Of a stretch of DNA of 64,000 bases, positions 1-7,289 are shown in pieces. Within the stretch, counting starts at the first letter, position 1, and the number at the start of each line of letters is the position of its first letter. Source of the DNA: Planctomycetota bacterium (GTDB taxonomy: Bacteria > Planctomycetota > PUPC01 > JACPCR01). Made by a program: the position numbers and the translations under genes. The stretch lies in NCBI GenBank assembly GCA_016179685.1, contig JACPCR010000056.1:62001-126000 (forward strand). Direction: 5' to 3'. The notes beneath the pieces are model-generated. The model did not search any database. It worked only from the letters and a program-made list of their open reading frames with translations, and was not told the origin of the DNA.

Positions 1-381
1 GCCAACCCCGGATGTGCCTCCAGGATCGAGCTTCAAGAGGACGCGAAGGCCCATCTCTGCGCAGCCCTCCAGCTCCCGAATCAGGGCCTGGCAAGCGATC
101 CGATTCTGTTTCAGAAGATGAAGAACCTCGGTCTCTCCATCATAAGAGTGGCCGAAGCGCATGGGAATGACGGTATGGTCCCGATGGAAGGACTCGACGA
201 CCCGACCGTAGGCAGCCAGGGCGGAGGCCCCGCAGGGGGCTTCTGCACAGGCGATTGGCGAAACGGCGGCGGCAAGGTCCTGGCAGGTCACTACGGCTAC
301 TCCTTCACCGCCCACTCCTGTCAGGTTCGGATGTCCCGACCGGCTCGCCGGCGGAAAGATGCAGTACAGGAGGAGGGGCAT
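1..381 (-). CDS. GvpL/GvpF-family gas vesicle protein, partial (3' end outside the window)
   Basis: Reading the minus strand from an ATG at 381 gives an open frame of 127 residues that runs off the left edge. It starts MPLLLYCIFP and contains the stretch YGRVVESFHRDHTVIPMRFG, which is the typical GvpL/F pattern (a Y-x-V-V-E-x-F-H motif, then a 'VIPMRFG' strand). GvpL/F proteins are accessory proteins of gas vesicle assembly in the cytoplasm. It lies 105 bp downstream of a second GvpL/F-like gene in the same direction, so it is probably the next gene of that operon. The frame is open upstream of the ATG for at least 13 codons, so an earlier start cannot be excluded. Confidence 0.75.
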   Translation of the reverse strand, partial: MPLLLYCIFPPASRSGHPNLTGVGGEGVAVVTCQDLAAAVSPIACAEAPCGASALAAYGRVVESFHRDHTVIPMRFGHSYDGETEVLHLLKQNRIACQALIRELEGCAEMGLRVLLKLDPGGTSGVG

Positions 382-447
382 GCGCCGGAGTCTTTCTAGT
401 CCGGATTTCTCATTCTGGCACGATGAGAAATGGCGGCTAGTGGATGA

Positions 448-475
448 GTTGGCAAGTGCGGGTGCACTTGCCAAC
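448..475. repeat. Perfect intergenic hairpin with GGGT loop (family P)
   Basis: Arms 448-459 and 464-475 are perfectly complementary over 12 bp (GTTGGCAAGTGC and its complement) around the loop GGGT. It sits between the two gvpL/F-like genes. The same AGTGC / GGGT (or ACCC) / GCACT core recurs at 16770-16797 and 22281-22300. There is no T-run on either side, so a simple terminator role is not obvious. Confidence 0.75.
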
Positions 476-486
476 CCGTCTGCTCG

Positions 487-1320
487 TTAGTTTCCCGGTT
501 CAGAAGCGCTCCCGCACTTCTGAACCGGGAAACTCGGGGAGAAGCTGAAAGGCGGCCAAGGCCCAGTGATCTCAAAATACAGGCCCCGGGGCCCCTGATC
601 GGCGTTCAGACGAGCGACTTCCTCCTGGAATCCCGGAACAGCGCCACTCGGCAGCAGGAACGCCCAGTTGGCGATGACCTCTTTGCCGGCCCCGACCGCG
701 GAGACGGTCCGGCGCTCGCAGAAGTCCGGGGCATAGGCCTTGAGGCGAGTCGCCGACTCGCTCAAGACCTGCCTGACCCAGGAGGAAAGGTCCCTTCGGT
801 CACAGGCCTGCCGACGTTTCTCGTGGAGATATCGCCTTCCCGCGGACACGGTTTCAAGTGGTTCGCCGGAATCGCCCGGGGCTGGAGAGTCGAGGCTCGT
901 CCGGGCCAGAGTCCTGTCCAGCCTGCCCCGAACGCCCCATTCCTCCCGGCCGGAGACCCGTTCCAGAAACTGGACGATGGTTTCCTGATGGTCCGCCAGA
1001 AGACGTTCCAGGGCAGGCCAGGAGGAAAAGAGTGTCCCGAATCGTGCTGGCAGGACCGGAGCATATCGCATGACTTGCCGGAGGACCTCCTCGTGCCGGC
1101 AAGCGCGCGGGGCGACCCAAGACAAGTCCTGCAGCCGCTGTTCCGCAGAACTCCCGCAAAACTCTTCCAGAGTTACCCGGCTCACAACGGCGCTGACGTC
1201 CTGGACGTCGTGGCGCTCCAGCGCGAACCGTTCGTCCACGCCCTGGCCGTCCAGCGGCGGCATCAGGCTGGAACGAGTCAGGCCGTATAGATAGATGCCC
1301 AAGCATTCCATGGCTGGCAC
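487..1320 (-). CDS. GvpL/GvpF-family gas vesicle protein
   Basis: 277 residues starting MPAMECLGIYLYGLTRSS; GvpL/F proteins normally open with a 'YLYGI/L' strand. Further family features are the central 'RHEEVLRQVMRYAPVLPARFGTLF'-like region around residues 75-100 and a C-terminal strand 'GLYFEITGPWPPFSFSP'; in the family this reads 'ltGPWPPYSF'. The family helps gas vesicle assembly. The start could be M1 or M4. The last ~15 codons lie inside a perfect palindrome (489-534), so the tail after SFSPSF is probably repeat-derived rather than conserved protein. It lies downstream of the CDC48 ATPase with a 161-bp gap. No gvpA, gvpN or gvpK is visible in this window. Confidence 0.85.
   Translation of the reverse strand: MPAMECLGIYLYGLTRSSLMPPLDGQGVDERFALERHDVQDVSAVVSRVTLEEFCGSSAEQRLQDLSWVAPRACRHEEVLRQVMRYAPVLPARFGTLFSSWPALERLLADHQETIVQFLERVSGREEWGVRGRLDRTLARTSLDSPAPGDSGEPLETVSAGRRYLHEKRRQACDRRDLSSWVRQVLSESATRLKAYAPDFCERRTVSAVGAGKEVIANWAFLLPSGAVPGFQEEVARLNADQGPRGLYFEITGPWPPFSFSPSFPVQKCGSASEPGN
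489..534. repeat. 18-bp-arm palindrome overlapping the 3' end of a gvpL/F gene
   Basis: Arms 489-506 and 517-534 are perfectly complementary (AGTTTCCCGGTTCAGAAG and its complement) with a 10-nt loop CGCTCCCGCA. The minus-strand stop codon of the gvpL/F-like gene (487-489) lies at its edge, so the palindrome encodes the C-terminal residues. It may act as an mRNA 3'-end hairpin. No T-run follows. Confidence 0.7.
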
Positions 1321-1393
1321 TCCGAAACGCGGCAGAATGGCCGCAACCCCGTTGGATCGACGGCTTCAGCCTTGCCGACCAGCCCGACGCTTA

Positions 1394-1427
1394 AATCCCT
1401 CCCGAACTCGCCCCCATGGGAGGGATT
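1394..1427. repeat. Hairpin between the CDC48 gene and the gvpL/F gene
   Basis: AATCCCTCCC (1394-1403) pairs perfectly with GGGAGGGATT (1418-1427) across a 14-nt loop. It lies in the 161-bp gap inside the minus-strand gas vesicle accessory cluster. Similar 'tccctccCAGCG...GGGA' palindromes occur near 18840-18880. It could be a processing site or partial terminator; no T-run is visible. Confidence 0.5.
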
Positions 1428-1481
1428 CTGCGAGAACGGTATCTCTCCCAGAGTCCCTCCCAACCCTAATGACGCCGGCGT

Positions 1482-3602
1482 CTACTGGCAGTCCTCTATG
1501 GCCTGAAGGATGTCGGCTCTCTCCACGCGCAGCGAAACCGCATCCCATGCCCCCGCGGCGGGTCCGGATTCCACGGCGCGCTGGATGGACCGGATCGCGG
1601 CGCGGTGACAGACGCCGGCAATATCGGCCCCGGAAAACGATTCTGTCTTCTCGGCGAATTCCTGGACTTGAATCCCGTCGCCAAGCGGCCTGCCGCGAAG
1701 ATGAACCTCAAAGATCGCCTCACGTTCCTGAGCATCCGGAAGGGGGATATCCACGACCTCGTCGAAACGACCCGGCCTGAGGAGGGCGGGGTCCAGGATG
1801 TCCGCGCGGTTGGTGGCCCCGAGGACGAGGACATCGTGCAGCTCTTCAACGCCGTCGAGCTCGGCCAGGAACTGGCTGAGCACGCGTTCGGAAACGTGAC
1901 TATCCGTTGAAAGGCCGCCTCGAGCCGGCAGCAGGGCGTCAATCTCATCGAAGAAGACCATGCAGGGCGCGGCCTGACGGGCCTTACGAAAAATGTCCCG
2001 GACCGCTCTTTCGGACTCTCCTACGTACTTGGAAAGCAGCGAGGGTCCGTTGACAGAGATGAAGTTCACCTGGCTTTCCGTGGCTAGAGCCTTGGCCAGA
2101 AGGGTCTTTCCACAGCCGGGGGGGCCCGAGAGCAGGATGCCCTTGGGCGGGTGGACGGCCATCCTCCGGTAAAGAGGGCCGTACTTGAAGGGCCACTCGA
2201 CGGCCTGGATCAACCGGTGCTTGACCCCGGCCAGCCCCCCCACGTCCTGCCAGCGAGTATTGGGCACTTCGACGAAGACCTCGCGAATTGCAGAGGGCTC
2301 GACTTCTCGCAAGGCGGCGAGGAAATCGTCCCACTGCAGCTCGAGCTGGCTGAGCCGCTCGTAAGGGATGCGCGTCTGGGCAAAATCGATATCGGGCAGA
2401 ATCCGGCGCAAGCAGATCATCGCCGCTTCCCTGCACAGGGCCTCCAGGTCGGCCCCGACAAAGCCATGCGTGATCTCCGCCAGCCGGTCCATCGCCACGT
2501 CCTTGCCGAGAGGCATTCCACGACTGTGGATTTCCAGAATCTCCAGACGAGCGGACCGGTCCGGAATGGGAATGGAAATTTCCCGATCGAATCGGCCGGG
2601 CCGCCTCAGCGCCGGGTCCAGGGCCTGGGGAATGTTCGTCGCCGCGATCACGATGACGTTCTGCCGCTTGTTCAGGCCGTCCATGAGGGCCAGGAGCTGC
2701 GCCACGACGCGCTTCTCAACGTCTCCGACCACGTGCTCGCGGCGCGGTGCGATGGCATCAATCTCGTCCAGGAAGACGATGCTCGGCCCCTGGCGCGTGG
2801 CCTCATCGAATATCCTGCGCAGATGGGCCTCGCTCTCACCGTAGAACTTGTGAATGATCTCCGGGCCGCTGACCGAATAGAAATTCGCCTCGGTCTCATG
2901 GGCGATCGCGCGGGCGATCAGCGTCTTCCCACAACCCGGGGGACCGTAAAGAAGCACGCCCCTGGGCGCGTCAATGCCCAACCGCTCGAACACCTCGGGA
3001 TACCGCAGGGGCAGCTCGATCATTTCCCGGATTCGTTGGAGCTGCGGCTTCAGGCCACCGATGTCTTCGTAAGAAAGGGAACGCGCCGGCTCGTCTTGCG
3101 TTCTTCCTACCACCAGCTCCGTCGCGGGGTGAATCATGACCGGTCCCTTGGGCGACGTGTTCTCGACCTTGAAATCCGCCCAACGGCCTCCGAAAAGCGT
3201 TGCTCGAACTCGGTCGCCTTCCTGCACGGGAACGCCGTCCAGGAGGCCGCCGATGTACTTCAGGTCACGCTCCGACACGGAAAGGTTCGAAGGGGCGAGA
3301 ACGACACGGGCCGCCGAGGGACAGGATATTTTCTTGACCAGAACAAACTCATCCATGCCGGCGCCGGCGTTTTCCCGCGTCACGCCGTCCAGTTGGACGC
3401 GCGACTGGCCCCGCAAATCCCGGTAGGCCGGCATCGCCTTGCAAACCGTGCTTCGCTTGGCCGAGACCTGCACGATGTCCCCGATGGCCGCTCCAAGCCT
3501 CTCGATGTCCTCGGGGCCCATACGGGCAAAGGCCCTTCCCACGTCCTTGCTCAAGGCTTCCGCCACGCGAAGTCTCAGACCACCGCCTCTTTCCTTCTCC
3601 AT
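1482..3602 (-). CDS. CDC48/VCP-type AAA ATPase
   Basis: 706 residues from the ATG at 3602, which has AGGAGG about 9 nt upstream; the open frame extends further but that part overlaps the hsp20 gene in another frame. Order: a CDC48 N-terminal double-psi-barrel-like region (residues 1-~180), then two AAA modules. Both have Walker A GPPGCGKTL and Walker B (VFLDEIDAIAP, VFFDEIDALLP), followed by 'RPGRFD' second-region-of-homology motifs. CDC48 proteins are hexameric unfoldases. As the third gene of a run with an Hsp20-like protein and GvpL/F genes, it may remodel gas vesicle or stress-aggregated proteins; that link is inference from context. Confidence 0.93.
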   Translation of the reverse strand: MEKERGGGLRLRVAEALSKDVGRAFARMGPEDIERLGAAIGDIVQVSAKRSTVCKAMPAYRDLRGQSRVQLDGVTRENAGAGMDEFVLVKKISCPSAARVVLAPSNLSVSERDLKYIGGLLDGVPVQEGDRVRATLFGGRWADFKVENTSPKGPVMIHPATELVVGRTQDEPARSLSYEDIGGLKPQLQRIREMIELPLRYPEVFERLGIDAPRGVLLYGPPGCGKTLIARAIAHETEANFYSVSGPEIIHKFYGESEAHLRRIFDEATRQGPSIVFLDEIDAIAPRREHVVGDVEKRVVAQLLALMDGLNKRQNVIVIAATNIPQALDPALRRPGRFDREISIPIPDRSARLEILEIHSRGMPLGKDVAMDRLAEITHGFVGADLEALCREAAMICLRRILPDIDFAQTRIPYERLSQLELQWDDFLAALREVEPSAIREVFVEVPNTRWQDVGGLAGVKHRLIQAVEWPFKYGPLYRRMAVHPPKGILLSGPPGCGKTLLAKALATESQVNFISVNGPSLLSKYVGESERAVRDIFRKARQAAPCMVFFDEIDALLPARGGLSTDSHVSERVLSQFLAELDGVEELHDVLVLGATNRADILDPALLRPGRFDEVVDIPLPDAQEREAIFEVHLRGRPLGDGIQVQEFAEKTESFSGADIAGVCHRAAIRSIQRAVESGPAAGAWDAVSLRVERADILQAIEDCQ

Positions 3603-3651
3603 GCCCGTGTCCCTCCTTCGTGTTGCCGGGAGGTGATTCCCGCCACGGCGA

Positions 3652-4182
3652 TCATTTTTTGCACCGGATTTCCAGAACGCCGTTGTTGCAAGAGACTTCC
3701 ATCTTCTCCCTGGCATAGGCGCCAGGCAGAAGGATTTCCTTCCGGTACTTCTGGTCTCCATGCTTCGCCTCGATACACAACAGGTCCTCCTGGAGATCGA
3801 GCTGAACATCCTTCACGCTAATCCCGGGCATCTCTGCCACGACCAGCACGTAATCCTTTTCCTCGAAGACGTCGACCAGCGGCTCCCGAAATTCGTGAAC
3901 GACGGACCGCCCGCTGACCGCGTCCTTGCCGATGTTGCCAAAGGGCTCGACCTTGAGCCCCTCGCCGCCCAGCCCCACCTTGACCGTGAATCCGTACACG
4001 CCCTTCAGACCCTTCTCGCCGCCCGGGCTTCGAATCTCCCCCGACCGGGTAAGCTCCCCGCCTTTCTCCGCAAGCTCCCCGAGCTTTTCCACCAGGTCGC
4101 CCAGGCCCTTGAAAATGCCACCCAGGCCCAGGTTCAGTTCACCGGCGTCCGAACGGTCCTTCTCACGGCTTTGTTTACTCAT
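3652..4182 (-). CDS. Hsp20/alpha-crystallin (GvpH-like) small chaperone
   Basis: 176 residues from the ATG at 4182 (MSKQSREKDR), with GGAGAG 8 nt upstream. A start five codons earlier (4197) is possible but would overlap the upstream gene more. The N-terminal ~90 residues are Gly/Lys/Glu-rich (GLGGIFKGLGDLVEKLGELA). The C-terminal ~85 residues are an alpha-crystallin domain (PLVDVFEEKDYVLVVAEMPG, then VKDVQLDLQEDLLCIEA and NNGVLEIRCKK). This arrangement matches GvpH/Hsp20 proteins of gas vesicle clusters. Its ATG overlaps the stop of the NtrC-type gene by 8 nt, implying translational coupling. It lacks the usual C-terminal I-x-I tail of canonical Hsp20. Confidence 0.85.
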   Translation of the reverse strand: MSKQSREKDRSDAGELNLGLGGIFKGLGDLVEKLGELAEKGGELTRSGEIRSPGGEKGLKGVYGFTVKVGLGGEGLKVEPFGNIGKDAVSGRSVVHEFREPLVDVFEEKDYVLVVAEMPGISVKDVQLDLQEDLLCIEAKHGDQKYRKEILLPGAYAREKMEVSCNNGVLEIRCKK

Positions 4183-5587
4183 GGTGACTCTCTCCATTGG
4201 TCCAGATACCGTACCGTTTCATCTTTGCATAAAGCGTCTTGGAATCGATCTGGAGATAACGCGCCGCCTTGGCCTTGTTTCCCCCTGTTTGCGCGAGCAC
4301 CCGTTGGAGCACTTCCCGTTCCACGGCCATCGTATTCCCCTGCACAATCTCCTTGAGTGAACGCTTGTCCCAGGCCTCCTGGGAGCTACTGAAGCCGCAG
4401 GCCGCTTCCAGCGTCCAGGCGAAATCCAGCTCCTTCTCCGTGATCACCTCGTCTGCAAGAAGAATGCCTCGGCGCACGACCGACCGGAGCTGCCGGACGT
4501 TTCCCGGCCACCGATAAGCGAGCAAGGCCTCGACCGCCTTGTCGGAAAAGCCCTTCACGAGCTTGTTGAGCTCAAAGCTGGCGATATCCAGGAATCGTCT
4601 CGCCAGGAAAACGATGTCCTCCGGGCGCTCCCGCAGCGGCGGCACCGTGATCGTGAAGTCGTTCAACCGGAAATAGAGGTCCTGGCGGAAAGCGCCGGAA
4701 GCGATGCATCCCTGAAGGTCGTGGTTGCAGGCGACCACGATGCGGGCGTCAATTCGAATCGGCTTCACTCCGCCAACGCGATACAGCACTTTCTCCTGAA
4801 TCACTCGCAAGAGCTTTGCCTGCGAAGGCTTAGGCATGTTCGAGATTTCATCCAGGAAAAGGGTGCCTCCACGGGCCAACTCAAATTGACCCGCCTTCTG
4901 GGACTCCGCGCCCGTGAAAGCGCCCTTTTCGTGGCCGAACAATTCGCTCTCGAGCAGCGTCTCGGGAATGGCCCCGCAATCGATGGCGACAAAGGGACCT
5001 CCCGACCGCGGACTCCCGGCGTGAATAGCCCGCGCCACCAGTTCCTTTCCCGATCCAGTCTCCCCCAGGATGACCACCGAAAAGTCGGACGCCGCCACAC
5101 AACCGACCGCTGCCAGGAGATGCCCAATGGCACTGCTGGGACCCATCGTCTCTCGCAGCGAACAATTAGGGTATTCTTCACGGCATAGCTCGGCGCATCT
5201 CACCCGCCGATCCGATTCCCGCAAGGCCCGCTCAACGGCCTCGGTAAATTCCGATGAGCTGAATGGCTTGACCAGGTAGTCCAGGGCCCCTTCTCTCATG
5301 GCGTCCACGGCTTGCTTCACCGCAGGATAAGCGGTCATCAGAATCACCGGCAATTCCGGATGCCCCTCCTTCATCCGCTTGAAGACCTCCAGCCCATTCA
5401 GACCTTCCATCCGTTGGTCAACGACGGCCACGGCCGGAGGCTCTTCCTTGAGCAATTCGAGAGCCGCCTTCCCGTCCGAAGCCACCAGTGCCTTGAGACC
5501 CATCTCCTTTACAAGAAGAGAAAGCAAATCTCGGATCTCCGCCTCATCATCAACGATGAGGACTCGGCGTTGTGTGTCTCTTTTCAT
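4175..5587 (-). CDS. NtrC-family sigma54-dependent response regulator
   Basis: 470 residues. The receiver domain (1-~125) has D13/D14, the likely phospho-acceptor D57 (VAVVDQRM), T84 and K107. The central AAA+ sigma54-activator domain shows Walker A GETGSGKE, the GAFTGA loop (HEKGAFTGAE) and Walker B GTLFLDEI. The C-terminal Fis-type helix-turn-helix includes NKAKAARYLQIDSKTLYAKM. It should activate sigma54 promoters on phosphorylation. No partner histidine kinase is in the window. It is co-directional and overlapping with the hsp20 gene (8 nt) and the unknown upstream gene (38 nt), so it is probably cotranscribed with the gas vesicle accessory genes and may control them. I found no clean -24/-12 site upstream of the cluster. 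Confidence 0.95.
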   Translation of the reverse strand: MKRDTQRRVLIVDDEAEIRDLLSLLVKEMGLKALVASDGKAALELLKEEPPAVAVVDQRMEGLNGLEVFKRMKEGHPELPVILMTAYPAVKQAVDAMREGALDYLVKPFSSSEFTEAVERALRESDRRVRCAELCREEYPNCSLRETMGPSSAIGHLLAAVGCVAASDFSVVILGETGSGKELVARAIHAGSPRSGGPFVAIDCGAIPETLLESELFGHEKGAFTGAESQKAGQFELARGGTLFLDEISNMPKPSQAKLLRVIQEKVLYRVGGVKPIRIDARIVVACNHDLQGCIASGAFRQDLYFRLNDFTITVPPLRERPEDIVFLARRFLDIASFELNKLVKGFSDKAVEALLAYRWPGNVRQLRSVVRRGILLADEVITEKELDFAWTLEAACGFSSSQEAWDKRSLKEIVQGNTMAVEREVLQRVLAQTGGNKAKAARYLQIDSKTLYAKMKRYGIWTNGESHHE

Positions 5588-6194
5588 CCTGGATTCTCCT
5601 CATGACGGGTTTTCCTAAAGGGTAGACCACTTGGATATCTGTATTCAGATTTCCGACAACGCCATGGGCGATTCCAAGGAATAGGATTCCTGTCTCACTC
5701 GGGCCAAGCGTGTCATTGATCCGATTCGCAATGAAACGGTCACGCCTCCGCAGCAAGGAATCGCTCCGCTCCAGCAGCCGGGCCTTCTCGGCCATCGATC
5801 CAGGCCCAGAGACCTCCAGCATTTTTTTCATCAGGCTGTACTCTTCCTCCAACAGCTCGGACGATTCCGTCCCCGTGATTCGCGCTCCTCTCTCTTTCAA
5901 TCGCATCAGAAGCTGATGGTTCTTGCTCCCAGCATCCGCCAGCTCGGCTATGATCTTCTCTTCCTGGCCACAAATGGGTAACCCGTCCTGGTAGACCCGG
6001 AGGCCTTCGCGAGGCAGATTCAGAACATCAATTGACCGCTCGATCGTTTCCCATAACTGATTAATCTGGCAGAGGTAACGCTCGAGCCCTCGCCGACCCA
6101 GCTTCTCCAACCTAAGCTGTCTAACCGACGGTGCGAGGGTTCCGATGTCGACCGATGAGTGTATTATTTGAAAATATATTAGAATTTTATTCAA
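5550..6194 (-). CDS. Hypothetical protein, first gene of the regulator/gas-vesicle accessory run
   Basis: 214 residues; family not recognised. The middle is helical and charged (ELLEEEYSLMKKMLEV, then a 'RLLERSDSLLRRRDRFIANRIND' segment). It ends in a beta-rich part: GILFLGIAHGVVGNLNTDIQVVYPLGKP. The pattern 'R-D-x-x-I-A-x-x-I ... G-x-x-F-x-G-x-A-H' recalls hydrolase-like folds where the His could be functional, but I cannot assign a function. The start ATG at 6194 lies at the edge of an AT-rich stretch and has no good ribosome-binding site. It overlaps the NtrC-type gene by 38 nt, suggesting a linked role. Confidence 0.6.
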   Translation of the reverse strand: MNKILIYFQIIHSSVDIGTLAPSVRQLRLEKLGRRGLERYLCQINQLWETIERSIDVLNLPREGLRVYQDGLPICGQEEKIIAELADAGSKNHQLLMRLKERGARITGTESSELLEEEYSLMKKMLEVSGPGSMAEKARLLERSDSLLRRRDRFIANRINDTLGPSETGILFLGIAHGVVGNLNTDIQVVYPLGKPVMRRIQDEKRHTTPSPHR

Positions 6195-6800
6195 AATAAA
6201 CGCTCAGATCGCTTTATATTTCATACTAATAATCTGAATAATATTTTTATAGATAGGTAACTATTGCTGACCATTTTTCGTTCAGGTGCCATTATTTCAT
6301 ACACCCGTCGAATCCATTAGACCAGATACTTCGCTTAGCGAGACGAGACGCATCCAGTGCGCATGACTGATATCAATATGCTACGTTCCCGACATCGCGG
6401 TAAATCGTTCACCGACGTGTCCTGAGGCTGTTACCCAGAATGTACAGGCGAGTACTGACGTATTTGCGTTTAAACGCTCAAAAAGTCTATAGCTGATCCT
6501 TACTTTCGCCCATATAGGCTGAATCAGATACACTGTCCCGTGTAAGAAATGAATCTTCAGCCCGAGTCCATGGAATCTTTTAAACGTCAGGTTTAGTCGC
6601 GCAAAATCACGGGAGACTCTGACTAGCATGTGGAACGCTCAATTCCATGGAAGCGTCTCCCCACTTTCGAGTAAACAATTCCCGAGATTGTTGATGCCCC
6701 ATCAATCCAATTGACTCCGAGCAAGCCCTGTTCCACAATTTGATCGTTCTCAAACTATACTCCCACTGAAATCTGCCGGCAGGCGGATTTGAGCTTCCAC
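6195..6800. other. AT-richer intergenic region with a hairpin at its right end
   Basis: About 600 bp without a convincing gene. The first ~110 bp (6160-6270) is very AT-rich (runs such as AATATATTAG and AATATTTTTATAG), unlike the GC-rich surroundings, and would hold the promoter of the minus-strand regulator/gas-vesicle run. An 82-residue minus-strand ORF (6381-6629) has no recognisable features and no clear ribosome-binding site. At 6774-6795 a hairpin of the AAATCCGCC-TGCC-GGCGGATTT family (one mismatch here) lies just downstream of the gene ending at 6801 and may terminate the mnmG transcript. Confidence 0.5.
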
Positions 6801-7289
6801 TCAGAACCGCGTCAGCGCTCCAAGCCATCTTTCGATGTCGTCTGGAAACACCGCGCTGGTCACCATCCACCGGCCGCCTTCCTTCCGGAGGTTGACGATC
6901 ACCGTCTGGGACCCCTCCTCGGTCTTGACCTGGATATTCTGGGCGCCACGGCTGACGCGGGCGCTGACGGTCAATTCGACCTCGGCCGAGTCGCCCCGGA
7001 CCGTGAGGGACCTTCGGGCGATGTTGACCATGACCTCGTGAGCGACGCGGCAGAAGACGAGCAAGAGATTGCGGATGTCGCCGCGTCTCCGGCCCGTGCT
7101 GTCGTGATACTCGGACGAGATCACGGACAGGCATCCCGAAGAGTCCCTCGCCTCGAGGGCCTCTTCCACCTGCTGGAATACGGCCATGATGCGGTCCTCT
7201 TCGGTAAGGACGAGCCGCCGGTAAGCGAAAACGGCCAGGAAGAGGACGGCGGAGACGGTGAGGATTTTCTTGAATGGAGAGGTCTTCAC
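6801..7289 (-). CDS. Hypothetical membrane-anchored or exported protein
   Basis: 162 residues from a GTG that overlaps the mnmG stop codon as GTGA. The N-terminus is MKTSPFKKILTVSAVLFLAV, a positively charged start followed by a single hydrophobic helix (signal peptide or anchor). The rest (EEDRIMAVFQQVEEALEARD, then ISSEYHDSTG and a beta-rich C-terminus) has the look of an NTF2/SnoaL-like alpha+beta domain, but no catalytic motif is visible. The tight overlap with mnmG suggests cotranscription. Function unknown. Confidence 0.7.
   Translation of the reverse strand: MKTSPFKKILTVSAVLFLAVFAYRRLVLTEEDRIMAVFQQVEEALEARDSSGCLSVISSEYHDSTGRRRGDIRNLLLVFCRVAHEVMVNIARRSLTVRGDSAEVELTVSARVSRGAQNIQVKTEEGSQTVIVNLRKEGGRWMVTSAVFPDDIERWLGALTRF

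Noticed and set aside
448-475. Sigma54 -24/-12 promoter (TGGCA...TGCA)
   Set aside because: The spacing between GG and GC is wrong by one base and the sequence is fully explained by a perfect hairpin.
2151-3821. 556-residue plus-strand ORF
   Set aside because: Antisense to the CDC48 ATPase, whose AAA motifs are unambiguous.
6381-6629. 82-residue minus-strand ORF in the AT-rich gap
   Set aside because: No ribosome-binding site, no recognisable motif and composition unlike the neighbouring genes; kept only as part of the intergenic description.
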